Assembly: GCF_003337315.1 (NCBI RefSeq) | Contig: NZ_QPJV01000011.1 | Coordinates: 1 to 64,000 of the forward strand | DNA: 64,000 nt | Source: Vagococcus fluvialis | GTDB lineage: Bacteria > Bacillota > Bacilli > Lactobacillales > Vagococcaceae | Reading direction: 5' to 3' | Shown here: positions 1 to 7,418 of the stretch, piece by piece | Position numbering within the stretch: the first letter of the stretch is position 1 | How the letters are laid out: the number at the start of each line of letters is the position of its first letter | Notes under the pieces: model-generated | What the model was told of the DNA's origin: nothing | What the model saw: the letters and a program-made list of their open reading frames with translations, nothing else | Database searches by the model: none | Made by a program: the position numbers and the translations under genes

Positions 1-40
1 TTTTACTAGATAGACGACATGTTTTATATTTAAATAAACT

Positions 41-82
41 AAAAAAGGACTGATGAATCAAAATTTGATTCATCAGTCCTTT
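41..82 (-). terminator. Rho-independent terminator of plsY
   Basis: A perfect 16-bp inverted repeat lies at 44-59 and 67-82 with an AT-rich loop. On the minus strand it is followed by six T residues (41-46). It sits immediately downstream of the plsY stop codon, so it is the end of the plsY transcript. Confidence 0.9.
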
Positions 83-85
83 AAA

Positions 86-718
86 TTATAGAGCCTTTTT
101 TTTGTTTAATCCAAATGGAATTTTACTTTCTGTACCGTTTTTAATACGTTTAATATTATCTCTGTGACGATAAATAATAAAGGTTGAAATACCAGTAGCA
201 AGAAGAGTAAGTAACCAATCTTGATGTGGTAAAATTGCCGGCCAAATAATCGGTAGTAAGACAGTTGATAAAGTAATTAAAATTGCGCTAATAATACTTG
301 ATAGACTAACCATACTTGTAATAAATAGAAAAATAACAAAAATACTTGCTGAATACACAAAAAATAATGGGTTATAGGCAAGTAACATGCCAGCGCTTGT
401 CGCTACTGCTTTTCCACCTTTGAATTTACCAAATATTGGGAAAGTATGTCCTAGTATAGCAGCAACGCCAAACCATAGTGGGTTAATAGAAATATGAAAC
501 CAGATAGGTAAAGCTGTTGCTAATGTTCCTTTTAAAATATCTAAAAATAAAACAACAGTACCTGGTTTTTTTCCAAGAACTCGAAAGGTATTAGTTGTAC
601 CTGTGTTTCCACTTCCAAATTGTCTAATGTCTTTTTGATAAAATAATTTCCCAATCCAAACACCTGATTGAAGAGACCCTAATAAATATGCGATAAGAAA
701 AAATATAACAATTTTCAA
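86..718 (-). CDS. plsY: Glycerol-3-phosphate acyltransferase PlsY
   Basis: PlsY transfers an acyl group from acyl-phosphate to glycerol-3-phosphate, the first membrane step of phospholipid synthesis. The 210-residue protein is strongly hydrophobic with several membrane segments. It carries the family motifs GSGNTGTTN (about residues 36-44) and KGGKAVAT (about 100-107). The start is TTG at 718, chosen because AAGGAGG lies seven bases upstream (726-732). The gene is monocistronic and ends at a strong terminator. In many Lactobacillales plsY is divergent from parE-parC; here about 10.8 kb of other genes separates them. Identification is secure. Confidence 0.95.
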   Translation of the reverse strand: MKIVIFFLIAYLLGSLQSGVWIGKLFYQKDIRQFGSGNTGTTNTFRVLGKKPGTVVLFLDILKGTLATALPIWFHISINPLWFGVAAILGHTFPIFGKFKGGKAVATSAGMLLAYNPLFFVYSASIFVIFLFITSMVSLSSIISAILITLSTVLLPIIWPAILPHQDWLLTLLATGISTFIIYRHRDNIKRIKNGTESKIPFGLNKKKAL

Positions 719-829
719 TACAAAACCTCCTTAGGCTAAAAAATATTTTACCACGAATTGGAAGAAGGGACAATATCGAGTCATGATAAGTTGAGTAATA
801 AGTCTTAAGTGTGATTTTTTAAAATACCA

Positions 830-864
830 TTGACGACATGATACTACGCGACGTCTAGTATAAC
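830..864 (+). promoter_or_regulatory. Candidate promoter and PadR operator
   Basis: A TTGACG hexamer (830-835) is followed by an inverted repeat ATACTA (841-846), nine bases, TAGTAT (856-861). The right half-site could serve as the -10, giving a long 20-base spacer. The repeat has a palindromic GACGTC (850-855) in its middle. PadR repressors commonly bind palindromes in their own promoters, so autoregulation is a reasonable inference, not shown. Confidence 0.5.
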
Positions 865-881
865 TTGTAAGGAGGTATTAT

Positions 882-1199
882 ATGGATATACAATTAAGAC
901 GAGGGGTCCTCGATTATTGCGTACTTGCAGTTATAAAAGAAGAAGAGTCATACGGGTATATGATTATTAAACAAATGGAATCATTATTACCAATTTCAGA
1001 ATCTACTTTATATCCAATTTTAAAGCGATTAGAGTCAAACAAATTAGTATCTTCTTATTCTGTTGAACATAATGGAAGACTTAGAAAATACTATCAAATT
1101 ACACCAAATGGCATTGAAAATCTGAATGAGTTTGTTGTTTCATGGAAAGAAGTTGAAACAATTTTTAATTACATAAAAGGAGTGTCGGAAAATGACTAA
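882..1199 (+). CDS. PadR family transcriptional regulator
   Basis: A 105-residue winged-helix DNA-binding protein of the PadR family. The N-terminal half has the family signature: LRRGVLDYCVLAVI near residue 5, SYGYMIIKQM, and the recognition helix and wing STLYPILKRLES followed by GRLRKYYQIT. AAGGAGG at 869-875 supports the ATG at 882. It overlaps the following DUF1700 gene by eight bases, the usual pairing of a short PadR repressor with a HAAS/DUF1700 membrane protein. Such modules typically respond to envelope stress or cell-surface change. The inducing signal here is unknown. An inverted repeat upstream is a candidate binding site. Confidence 0.9.
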   Translation: MDIQLRRGVLDYCVLAVIKEEESYGYMIIKQMESLLPISESTLYPILKRLESNKLVSSYSVEHNGRLRKYYQITPNGIENLNEFVVSWKEVETIFNYIKGVSEND

Positions 1200-1767
1200 G
1201 GAACATTTTTTACTATCGTTGGAGAAAGAATTAAAACAACAACAAATCGAAAATTTTACAACCTATATTAATTATTATGATGAGATAATTAATGATTATA
1301 TGGAGGATGGATATACGGAGTTAGAAGCATTGAATAAACTAGATTCAATTGACCAAATTGTTCAAACGATTAAAGACGAAAACGGACTAACAGAAACATT
1401 AGCAGTAAAAAGAAATCCGATGTTGATTGTACTATTAATTGTTGGAGCACCACTTTGGGGCTCAATTTTAATTTCAATTATTTTGTTATTATTTTCAGGA
1501 TTAATTATTCTGTGGTGTGGTCCATTTATTCTAGGAGCTTTAAGTTTCGGTGGTTTGCTAACAGGAATTGTCAGCTTAGCAGGTTTAGTATTTAATCAAC
1601 AATTATTTTATATTGTTACTCAACTTGGCGTGGCTTTAATCGCAACAGCAGTCGGTATTTTACTCTTACTTGGCACTGTTTATTCAACTAAGTATGTAGG
1701 TGTCTTTTCTAAAAAAATAATAAACACATTACAAAAAGTCTTTTCATGGAAAGGTGGAATCTTCTAA
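1192..1767 (+). CDS. DUF1700 (HAAS) family membrane protein
   Basis: A 191-residue protein with an N-terminal helical domain of about 75 residues (the HAAS/DUF1700 type: EKELKQQQIENFTTYINYYDE, then an acidic DYMEDG). It is followed by several hydrophobic segments, about residues 76-110, 115-135 and 140-165. Proteins of this family are encoded next to PadR regulators and are thought to modulate them or act in envelope stress responses; the molecular role is not settled. Translation is coupled to padR by overlap. The stop codon overlaps the ATG of the next short gene. Confidence 0.85.
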   Translation: MTKEHFLLSLEKELKQQQIENFTTYINYYDEIINDYMEDGYTELEALNKLDSIDQIVQTIKDENGLTETLAVKRNPMLIVLLIVGAPLWGSILISIILLLFSGLIILWCGPFILGALSFGGLLTGIVSLAGLVFNQQLFYIVTQLGVALIATAVGILLLLGTVYSTKYVGVFSKKIINTLQKVFSWKGGIF

Positions 1768-1934
1768 TGTTACAATCTAAAGAAGTTGTAAAAAAATTAA
1801 TTGCAGTTAGTGTTATCATGTTAATACTAGGATTTGGCCTTACTTGTTTGGGCTACTCAATGAGTGGTTTCAATATGGAAAAATATCAAACAAATGATAA
1901 GAGGTGGTATCAAGTTATTTCTTTACCTAAATAA
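1767..1934 (+). pseudogene. Short membrane protein, possibly a truncated DUF4097-type gene
   Basis: Starting at ATG 1767 (AAAGGTGG at 1750-1757; the start overlaps the stop of the previous gene), this encodes 55 residues. There is one membrane helix (about residues 10-30) and a short tail ending KRWYQVISLPK. In PadR-DUF1700 modules the third gene is often a DUF4097 putative adhesin of over 200 residues that begins with one membrane helix and a short linker. This product looks like only that beginning. The reading frame ends 14 bases before the promoter of the T-box leader. It may be a remnant or a genuine small protein. Function is unknown. Confidence 0.5.
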
Positions 1935-1948
1935 AAAAGTTTTTATTC

Positions 1949-1977
1949 TTGACAACTAATCTTTTTGATGATAAATT
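1949..1977 (+). promoter_or_regulatory. Promoter of the T-box leader
   Basis: TTGACA (1949-1954) matches the -35 consensus exactly. A 17-base spacer leads to TAAATT (1972-1977), four of six matches to the -10. Transcription should begin near 1984, just before the T-box stem I. Confidence 0.75.
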
Positions 1978-1983
1978 TATTAG

Positions 1984-2268
1984 AAATAAATTACAAAAAG
2001 ATTAAAGCGATGATGAAAACGAGTAAATTAGTCCTTCTTTTAAGAGAGTCTTTGGTTGGTGTGAAAAGGCAAGAAGTTAATCGAAACATACTTTCTAGTT
2101 GTGTGCTTGAAAAATTAAGTAAGGCATGCCGGTCTTATCACCCGTTAAAGTGATCAGTTAAAAAAACTGACAGAGATATTTTGTTCTGATGAATGAAATA
2201 AATTGAGGTGGGACCACGAAACGTTTAGTTATCGTCCTCTTAGCATTTTATGCTAAGGGGACTTTTTT
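1984..2268 (+). promoter_or_regulatory. T-box riboswitch, probable histidine specifier (CAU)
   Basis: The leader contains the stem I signatures AGAGAG (2043-2048) and GGTTGGTG (2054-2061). The T-box proper, GAGGTGGGACCACG, is at 2205-2218, followed by a terminator at 2234-2268. In the specifier loop, opposite GAGTAA on the 5' side, the sequence is GAAACATAC (2083-2091). The common pattern GAAN-codon-A places the specifier at 2087-2089, CAT. Uncharged tRNA-His would therefore favour antitermination and expression of the downstream amino-acid transporter. The T-box call is certain; the His assignment comes from manual folding. Confidence 0.9.
2234..2268 (+). terminator. T-box regulated terminator
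   Basis: A 12-bp stem (2234-2245 with 2251-2262, one G-U pair), loop TTTTA and six T residues (2263-2268). It lies just before the ribosome site of the ABC permease gene. It is the off-state structure of the T-box. Confidence 0.9.
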
Positions 2269-2290
2269 GTTTTTAAGGAGGAAAAATAAA

Positions 2291-2935
2291 ATGGATTTAG
2301 TACTTAAAGTCTTACCTTCATTAATTGAAGGTAGTAAGATGACAATTTATATTTTTGTTTTAACATTAGTCTTTTCCTTACCTATTGGTATTATTTTAGG
2401 TTTTATTGGAACAGGTTCATCAAAAATTTTAAGAAAGGTAGTCGCAAGTTATATTTGGTTAATTAGAGGTACGCCATTATTGTTACAAATGATTTTTGTT
2501 TTCTTTGGTTTTCCACTTATGGGATTAACGATTCAAAATCGAGTAGTGGCAGTTTTGATTGCTTTTGTTATTAATTATTCTGCTTATTTTGCAGAAATCA
2601 TCCGTGGTGGTATTCAATCTGTTCCTAAAGGTCAATACGAAGCAGGATTTGTTTTAGGACTCTCAAAGGGACAAACGATTCGAAAAGTAATCGTTCCTCA
2701 AGTGTTTAATATTACATTTCCATCTCTTGGTAATGAAATTATTACTTTAGTTAAGGATACCTCATTGATCTATGCCTTAGGTTTAAGTGAAGTTATGAAA
2801 GCAGGGCGAATTGCCATGCAAAGGGAAGCAAGTATTGTTCCTCTTTTAGTGGTAGCAGTTATTTACCTATTGTTAACAGGCATTGTTACTTTATTATTAA
2901 GAATGATTGAAAAAAGAAGAGGTATTCAAGCTTAG
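2291..2935 (+). CDS. Amino-acid ABC transporter permease (HisM/GlnP type), probably histidine
   Basis: A 214-residue inner-membrane permease of the polar amino-acid uptake family. Several membrane helices are visible, with the ABC-contact EAA loop around EAGFVLGLSKGQTIRKVIVPQ. Start ATG 2291 is preferred over an in-frame upstream ATG because AAGGAGG (2274-2280) lies 10 bases before it, while the upstream ATG would fall in the terminator U-tract. It is the first gene after the T-box, followed by an ATPase and a binding lipoprotein, so the operon is a complete importer. The substrate is inferred from the CAU specifier. Confidence 0.9.
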   Translation: MDLVLKVLPSLIEGSKMTIYIFVLTLVFSLPIGIILGFIGTGSSKILRKVVASYIWLIRGTPLLLQMIFVFFGFPLMGLTIQNRVVAVLIAFVINYSAYFAEIIRGGIQSVPKGQYEAGFVLGLSKGQTIRKVIVPQVFNITFPSLGNEIITLVKDTSLIYALGLSEVMKAGRIAMQREASIVPLLVVAVIYLLLTGIVTLLLRMIEKRRGIQA

Positions 2936-2946
2936 GAGGGAAAAAC

Positions 2947-3570
2947 ATGATAAAAATCAAAGGTTTATCTAAATCATTTGGAGATAAAAAAATTTTAGAC
3001 AATGTGAATGTATCCATTGCTGAAAACTCAATTTTAACTTTAGTTGGTCCTTCTGGAGGAGGAAAAACAACTTTGTTGAGATGTCTAGCAGGTCTTGAAA
3101 CAGCTGATTCTGGTGAAGTTTGGATGAATGATAGTGTGTTGAAGTTTTCAGAAATAGCAGGAGATATAGGTTTTGTATTTCAAGATTTTAATTTATTTCC
3201 ACATTTTACAGTATTAGAAAATATTACTTTAGCCCCTAAAATGACAAAGAAAAAAGATAAAAAACAAATTGATGAAGAAGCTCTTAAGTTATTAGAGAAG
3301 TTTGGTTTGAAAGAACAAGTTAATCAATACCCATCACAACTTTCTGGAGGGCAAAAACAACGTGTTGCCATTGTCAGAGCTTTGATCATGTCACCAAAGC
3401 TTCTCTGCTACGATGAGCCAACAAGTGCTCTAGACCCACTTTTAGTAGATAGTATTGCAGAAACAATTATGGAGTTAAAAGAAGAGGGTATGACCCAAGT
3501 GGTTGTAACTCATGATTTATCATTTGCTAAAAAAATATCGGATACTTTAATTGAAGTTAATCCAGTATAA
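2947..3570 (+). CDS. Amino-acid ABC transporter ATP-binding protein
   Basis: A 207-residue ATPase of the polar amino-acid importer family (GlnQ/HisP type). It shows Walker A GPSGGGKTT (about residues 36-44), the Q-loop FQDFNLFPH, the signature LSGGQKQRVAIVRAL, Walker B LLCYDEPTSALDP and the switch histidine in VVTHDLSFA. It is somewhat short, as family members are usually about 240 residues; the missing part is at the C-terminus. AGGAGG precedes the ATG by about five bases. It lies 11 bases after the permease and 20 bases before the binding protein, and so powers that transporter. Confidence 0.9.
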   Translation: MIKIKGLSKSFGDKKILDNVNVSIAENSILTLVGPSGGGKTTLLRCLAGLETADSGEVWMNDSVLKFSEIAGDIGFVFQDFNLFPHFTVLENITLAPKMTKKKDKKQIDEEALKLLEKFGLKEQVNQYPSQLSGGQKQRVAIVRALIMSPKLLCYDEPTSALDPLLVDSIAETIMELKEEGMTQVVVTHDLSFAKKISDTLIEVNPV

Positions 3571-3590
3571 AATATAAAGGAGGAAATATA

Positions 3591-4415
3591 ATGAAACGAT
3601 TATTAAAAATTGGTGGTACAGTCTTAGGTCTCTCGCTTGTCTTAGTAGGTTGTGGGAATGCTGATGAAAAAACAAAGGCAAGTAAGTGGGATGATATTAA
3701 AGAAAAAAATGAGTTAGTGATTGGGATTGACGATACTTTTGTTCCAATGGGCTTTAGAGATGAGAAAGATAATATAGTAGGTTTTGATATTGATTTAGCT
3801 AAAGAAGTAACTAAGGAGCTTGGTATCAAAGCTAAATTCCAACCAATTGATTGGACTCTTAAAGAAACAGAACTTGATAACGGGACAATTGATGTCATTT
3901 GGAACGGTTATACAGTAACAGATGCTAGAAAAGAAAAAGTTGATTTTACAATGAACTATTTGTCTAATGAACAAGTTTTAGTTAGTTTAAGTGACTCAGG
4001 TATTAAAACTTTTAAAGATATGAAAGATAAAGTCATTGGTGCTCAAGAAGGTTCTAGTGGAGCAGACTCTTTTGAAGATAATCCTGAGTTGTTAAAAGAT
4101 TTTGTTAAAGATCAAGAAGCAATATTATACCCAACTTTTACAGAAGCTTTTCTTGACTTAGAAGCTAAACGAATTGATGGCCTATTAATTGATAAAGTTT
4201 TTGCTGAATATTATATTTCGCAACAAAAAGATAGTAAGAAGTTTGCTGTTGCTCCAAGTGAATTTGAAAATGAAAATTTTGCTATTGGTGTTAAGAAAGG
4301 CGAAACAGAATTAGTTAAACAACTAAATGATGCTTTACAAAAAGCATACAAAGACGGAAGTTCTGTTAAGGTTAGTGAGAAATGGTTCGGAGAAAATAGA
4401 GTATTAACGGAATAA
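3591..4415 (+). CDS. Amino-acid ABC transporter substrate-binding lipoprotein
   Basis: A 274-residue family 3 solute-binding protein. It has a lipoprotein signal peptide with lipobox LVGC (Cys about residue 21). The classic beginning of the mature domain reads ELVIGIDDTFVPMGFRD, followed by GFDIDLAKEV and a C-terminal GVKKGETELVKQLNDAL. AAAGGAGG (3577-3584) supports the start. It captures an amino acid outside the membrane for the upstream permease and ATPase. Histidine is the inferred ligand because of the T-box. No convincing terminator follows; only a short AT-rich hairpin at 4422-4441 without a T-run. Confidence 0.9.
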   Translation: MKRLLKIGGTVLGLSLVLVGCGNADEKTKASKWDDIKEKNELVIGIDDTFVPMGFRDEKDNIVGFDIDLAKEVTKELGIKAKFQPIDWTLKETELDNGTIDVIWNGYTVTDARKEKVDFTMNYLSNEQVLVSLSDSGIKTFKDMKDKVIGAQEGSSGADSFEDNPELLKDFVKDQEAILYPTFTEAFLDLEAKRIDGLLIDKVFAEYYISQQKDSKKFAVAPSEFENENFAIGVKKGETELVKQLNDALQKAYKDGSSVKVSEKWFGENRVLTE

Positions 4416-4613
4416 AAAGATGATAATTATTTGTAATTATCAATGAAATTTTGTGAAATTAAAATAAAAGTTTGAGAATGTAATCACTTACAACATTGAT
4501 TATATGACAAAACGATTATTTGTATTAAAAAAAAATTAGAATAAATAACGAAAAACTAGGCTTAAATAAAATTAATGTAAATAATAGGTGTTATTTTTGT
4601 AAAATATTCGGAT

Positions 4614-4643
4614 TTGTTAATTTCTCCGTAGAATTATTATATA
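4614..4643 (+). promoter_or_regulatory. Candidate phnD promoter within the 4416-4707 gap
   Basis: TTGTTA (4614-4619) and TATATA (4638-4643) are spaced by 18 bases, upstream of phnD. Between this and the gene lies a small perfect inverted repeat, GTACG-AAA-CGTAC (4665-4677), near the expected start of transcription; it could be an operator or a leader hairpin. The rest of this 292-base AT-rich gap shows no other recognisable element. Confidence 0.45.
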
Positions 4644-4707
4644 ACGAGTGATATACTTTAAAAAGTACGAAACGTACGAGATTTAGTATTCTAAGGAGGA
4701 AGTTTCA

Positions 4708-5754
4708 TTGTTTAAAAAGGTATTTAAATATGCTGGAGTTTTAGCTTTAGCTGTAACATTAACTGCTTGTGGAAGTGGTAAAACTGAGGGAGATAAAAAA
4801 GCTGAGGATGGATTAAAAACTGTTGATAAATTATCAGTTGGTTTTGTACCATCACGTGATCCTGAAGAGATTGTTTCTGCTACAGATCCTTTAAAAGATT
4901 TAATGAAGGAAGAATTGAAAAAAGAAGGTTACGATGTTAAAAATATCGACATCACTGTTGGTACTAACTTTGAAGCTGTAGGTGAGTCATTATCTGCCGG
5001 TACTTTAGATGTTGGTTTCATCCCTGGTGGAACTTACGTATTATATGATGATGGAGCAGAAGTTATCTTAACTGCAACTCGTGCTGGTCTTTCAATCGAT
5101 TCTGATGATGCAAAAGAATGGAACGACAACAAACCAACTGCGCCAACTGACAAACAAGCAAACTCTTACCGTGCATTAATGATTGCTGGTCCTTCAGCAA
5201 AAGGTCAAGAATTAGCTAAAAAAGTTAACGCTGGTGAAAAATTAACATGGGACGAAATTAATAGTGCATCATGGAGTGTTATGAGTTCTTCATCTCCTGC
5301 AGGATACATTTACCCAAGTCTATGGTTAAAAGAAAACTATGATAAAAACTTATCTGAATTAAAAAATATCGTTCAATCTGATTCTTACGGTAGTGCATTC
5401 GCTCGTTTAGCTGCTGGTCAAGTAGATGTTGTTTTAGCTTACGCTGATGCTCGTCGTGACTTTGAAGAAGCATGGACTAAAGAATATAACCGTGAAAAAG
5501 GTGTCTGGGATGAAACTAACGTAATTGGTGTTACTCCAGCTATCTACAATGATACAATTTCTGTAAGTAAAAGTTCTAAAGTTATGGATGATGACTTGAA
5601 AAAAGCTTTACAAAAAGCATTTATCAACATTGGTAACAGTGAAAAAGGTAAAGAAGTTATCGCAATCTATAGTCATGAAGGATACCAAGAAGCAACATCT
5701 GCTGACTACGATAACGAACGTAAAGCACAAAAATTAATCCAAGAAGCACAATAA
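4708..5754 (+). CDS. phnD: Phosphonate/phosphate-ester ABC transporter binding lipoprotein PhnD
   Basis: A 348-residue binding protein of the PhnD family, with signal peptide and lipobox LTAC (Cys about 21). The mature part starts with LSVGFVPSRDPEEI, typical of PhnD. Later blocks include GTLDVGFIPGGTYVL and ARLAAGQVDVVLAYADAR, which shape the phosphonate/phosphate-type ligand pocket. The start is TTG at 4708 with AAGGAGGA at 4693-4700. Codon use is biased towards frequent codons, suggesting strong expression. It heads an operon with phnC, two phnE genes and a 5'-nucleotidase. No C-P lyase genes are present, so the substrate could be phosphonate, phosphite or an organic phosphate. Confidence 0.9.
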   Translation: MFKKVFKYAGVLALAVTLTACGSGKTEGDKKAEDGLKTVDKLSVGFVPSRDPEEIVSATDPLKDLMKEELKKEGYDVKNIDITVGTNFEAVGESLSAGTLDVGFIPGGTYVLYDDGAEVILTATRAGLSIDSDDAKEWNDNKPTAPTDKQANSYRALMIAGPSAKGQELAKKVNAGEKLTWDEINSASWSVMSSSSPAGYIYPSLWLKENYDKNLSELKNIVQSDSYGSAFARLAAGQVDVVLAYADARRDFEEAWTKEYNREKGVWDETNVIGVTPAIYNDTISVSKSSKVMDDDLKKALQKAFINIGNSEKGKEVIAIYSHEGYQEATSADYDNERKAQKLIQEAQ

Positions 5755-5783
5755 TAAACTATTTTTGCAATAGAGAAAATGAG

Positions 5784-5822
5784 CTGTGGCTATTCATTAA
5801 GAATAGCGACAGTTTATTTTTA
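5784..5822 (+). terminator. Leaky internal hairpin between phnD and phnC
   Basis: A 12-bp stem with one mismatch (5784-5795 with 5801-5812), loop ATTAA, then an interrupted T-run. Hairpins of this kind after a binding-protein gene commonly lower expression of the membrane components relative to the binding protein; that role is inferred here. Confidence 0.6.
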
Positions 5823-5835
5823 AGAAAGGAATATT

Positions 5836-6588
5836 ATGATTAAATTTGAGAATGTCCAAAAAACATACCCAAATGGTTATGTAGGATTAAAAGATGTTAA
5901 CTTAGAAATTGAACAAGGTGAATTTGTTGCTATTATTGGTTTATCAGGTGCAGGAAAATCAACATTAATTCGTTGTATTAACAGAATGCATGATATCAGT
6001 GATGGAACTTTAACAGTTAACGGTACAGATGTGACTAGCATTAAAGGAAAAGAAGTTCGGGACTTTAGAAAAACAATTGGGATGATTTTCCAATCATTTA
6101 ACTTAATAACAAGAGCCACTGTGCTTAAAAACGTATTAATTTCTTCTGTGCCAGAATTGTCTTGGTGGAGAAGAATTTTCGGCATTTTCCCAGAAGGAGC
6201 AAAAATTAATGCCTTAGAGAGTTTAGACAATGTTGGAATTCTTGATAAAGCTTATATTCGTGTGGATCAATTATCAGGTGGACAACAACAACGTGTTGCT
6301 TTAGCAAGAACATTAGCAAGAAATCCAGAAGTTATTTTAGCAGATGAGCCAGTTGCTGCTCTTGATCCTGTCACAGCAAAAGTAGTTATGGACGACTTTA
6401 AACGTATCAACAAAGATTTAAATATTTCCGTTTTGATTAACATTCACCACGTGGATTTAGCATTAGAGTATGCAGATCGTGTAATTGGCGTTAGAAAAGG
6501 TGAAGTGGTCTATGATGGTCCATCTGAAAATGTTACTCAAGACGTATTAGATGAAATATATTTGACTGACAAAGAGGAAGGTAAATAA
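5836..6588 (+). CDS. phnC: Phosphonate-type ABC transporter ATP-binding protein PhnC
   Basis: A 250-residue ATPase with Walker A GLSGAGKST (about residues 35-43), Q-loop FQSFNLITRATV, signature LSGGQQQRVALARTLAR, Walker B VILADEPVAALDP and switch His in NIHHVDLA. The block RIFGIFPEGAKINALESL is typical of PhnC rather than other importers. It ends three bases before phnE, indicating translational coupling. It energises uptake by the two PhnE permeases. Confidence 0.93.
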   Translation: MIKFENVQKTYPNGYVGLKDVNLEIEQGEFVAIIGLSGAGKSTLIRCINRMHDISDGTLTVNGTDVTSIKGKEVRDFRKTIGMIFQSFNLITRATVLKNVLISSVPELSWWRRIFGIFPEGAKINALESLDNVGILDKAYIRVDQLSGGQQQRVALARTLARNPEVILADEPVAALDPVTAKVVMDDFKRINKDLNISVLINIHHVDLALEYADRVIGVRKGEVVYDGPSENVTQDVLDEIYLTDKEEGK

Positions 6589-6590
6589 TC

Positions 6591-7403
6591 ATGAACTCAC
6601 TATGGAAAGGAAAAGAGATTAAGTTATCTAATGGTAAAACGGTTTATCAAAAACCTTCAGTTGTACCTTTAGTTATTTTGATTCTTGTCGTATTTACTGT
6701 GATTTCAATGAAAGTAACTAAATTTGACGGGACTGCTCTAGTCACTCGTGGAGATCAATTCTTCGTTATTTTAAAAGGGATGTTCCCACCGAATTTAGAC
6801 TTTTTAAACCGTGTTTGGGGTCCGTTATTTGATACGATTAAAATGTCTTTACTTGGTTCATTAGTTGGGGCAATTGTTTCTGTACCACTTGCCTTGTTAG
6901 CTTCTGCTAATATTGTTTCAAGTAAAATCGTTACCGGTTTTTTTAAGTTATTATTTAGTATTTTAAGAACATTACCTACTATTGTAACAGCATTAATTGC
7001 AACATTTGTGTTCGGTTTAGGGACGATGGCAGGGACATTAGCTATCTTTATCTTTACTGTTGCTTATGTAGGAAAACTTACTTATGAACAAATTGAATCA
7101 CTAGATATGTCAACATTTGAAGCTTTAGAGTCTATGGGATTAACTAGATTCCAAGCATTCCGCTATGCAGTTGTTCCAGAAATTTTACCTACCTTCCTTT
7201 CAACGACTCTTTTTAACTTTGAAGGTAACTTAAGATATGCTTCAATTTTAGGATATGTTGGAGCTGGTGGTTTAGGTATTATCTTAAACGAACAATTAGG
7301 TTGGCGTGAATATGGAAATGTTGGAACAATCTTAGTAGTCTTAATTGTTTCAGTTGCGATTATCGAATCAATTAGTGAATTTGCACGTAAGAAGTTACAA
7401 TAG
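6591..7403 (+). CDS. phnE: Phosphonate-type ABC transporter permease PhnE (first)
   Basis: A 270-residue multi-spanning permease of the PhnE family. A cytosolic N-terminus is followed by about six membrane helices and the EAA-type loop EALESMGLTRFQAFRYAVVPE. The block GNLRYASILGYVGAGGLG is characteristic of PhnE. Start ATG 6591 lies two bases after the phnC stop. It probably forms a heterodimeric channel with the second PhnE encoded next. Confidence 0.92.
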   Translation: MNSLWKGKEIKLSNGKTVYQKPSVVPLVILILVVFTVISMKVTKFDGTALVTRGDQFFVILKGMFPPNLDFLNRVWGPLFDTIKMSLLGSLVGAIVSVPLALLASANIVSSKIVTGFFKLLFSILRTLPTIVTALIATFVFGLGTMAGTLAIFIFTVAYVGKLTYEQIESLDMSTFEALESMGLTRFQAFRYAVVPEILPTFLSTTLFNFEGNLRYASILGYVGAGGLGIILNEQLGWREYGNVGTILVVLIVSVAIIESISEFARKKLQ

Positions 7404-7418
7404 GTAAAGGAGAAAAAA

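Noticed and set aside
1965-2153. 62-codon open frame after the PadR module
   Set aside because: It lies inside the T-box leader (stem I region), has no ribosome site and codes for an unrelated low-quality sequence.
3557-3898. 113-codon minus-strand frame
   Set aside because: Shadow of the amino-acid binding protein gene; no ribosome site and no family features. The same applies to other antisense frames such as 5877-6230, 27857-28177 and 35419-35796.
4422-4441. Terminator after the amino-acid binding protein gene
   Set aside because: The 8-bp stem is entirely AT-rich except for its end pair and no T-run follows, so it does not meet the pattern.
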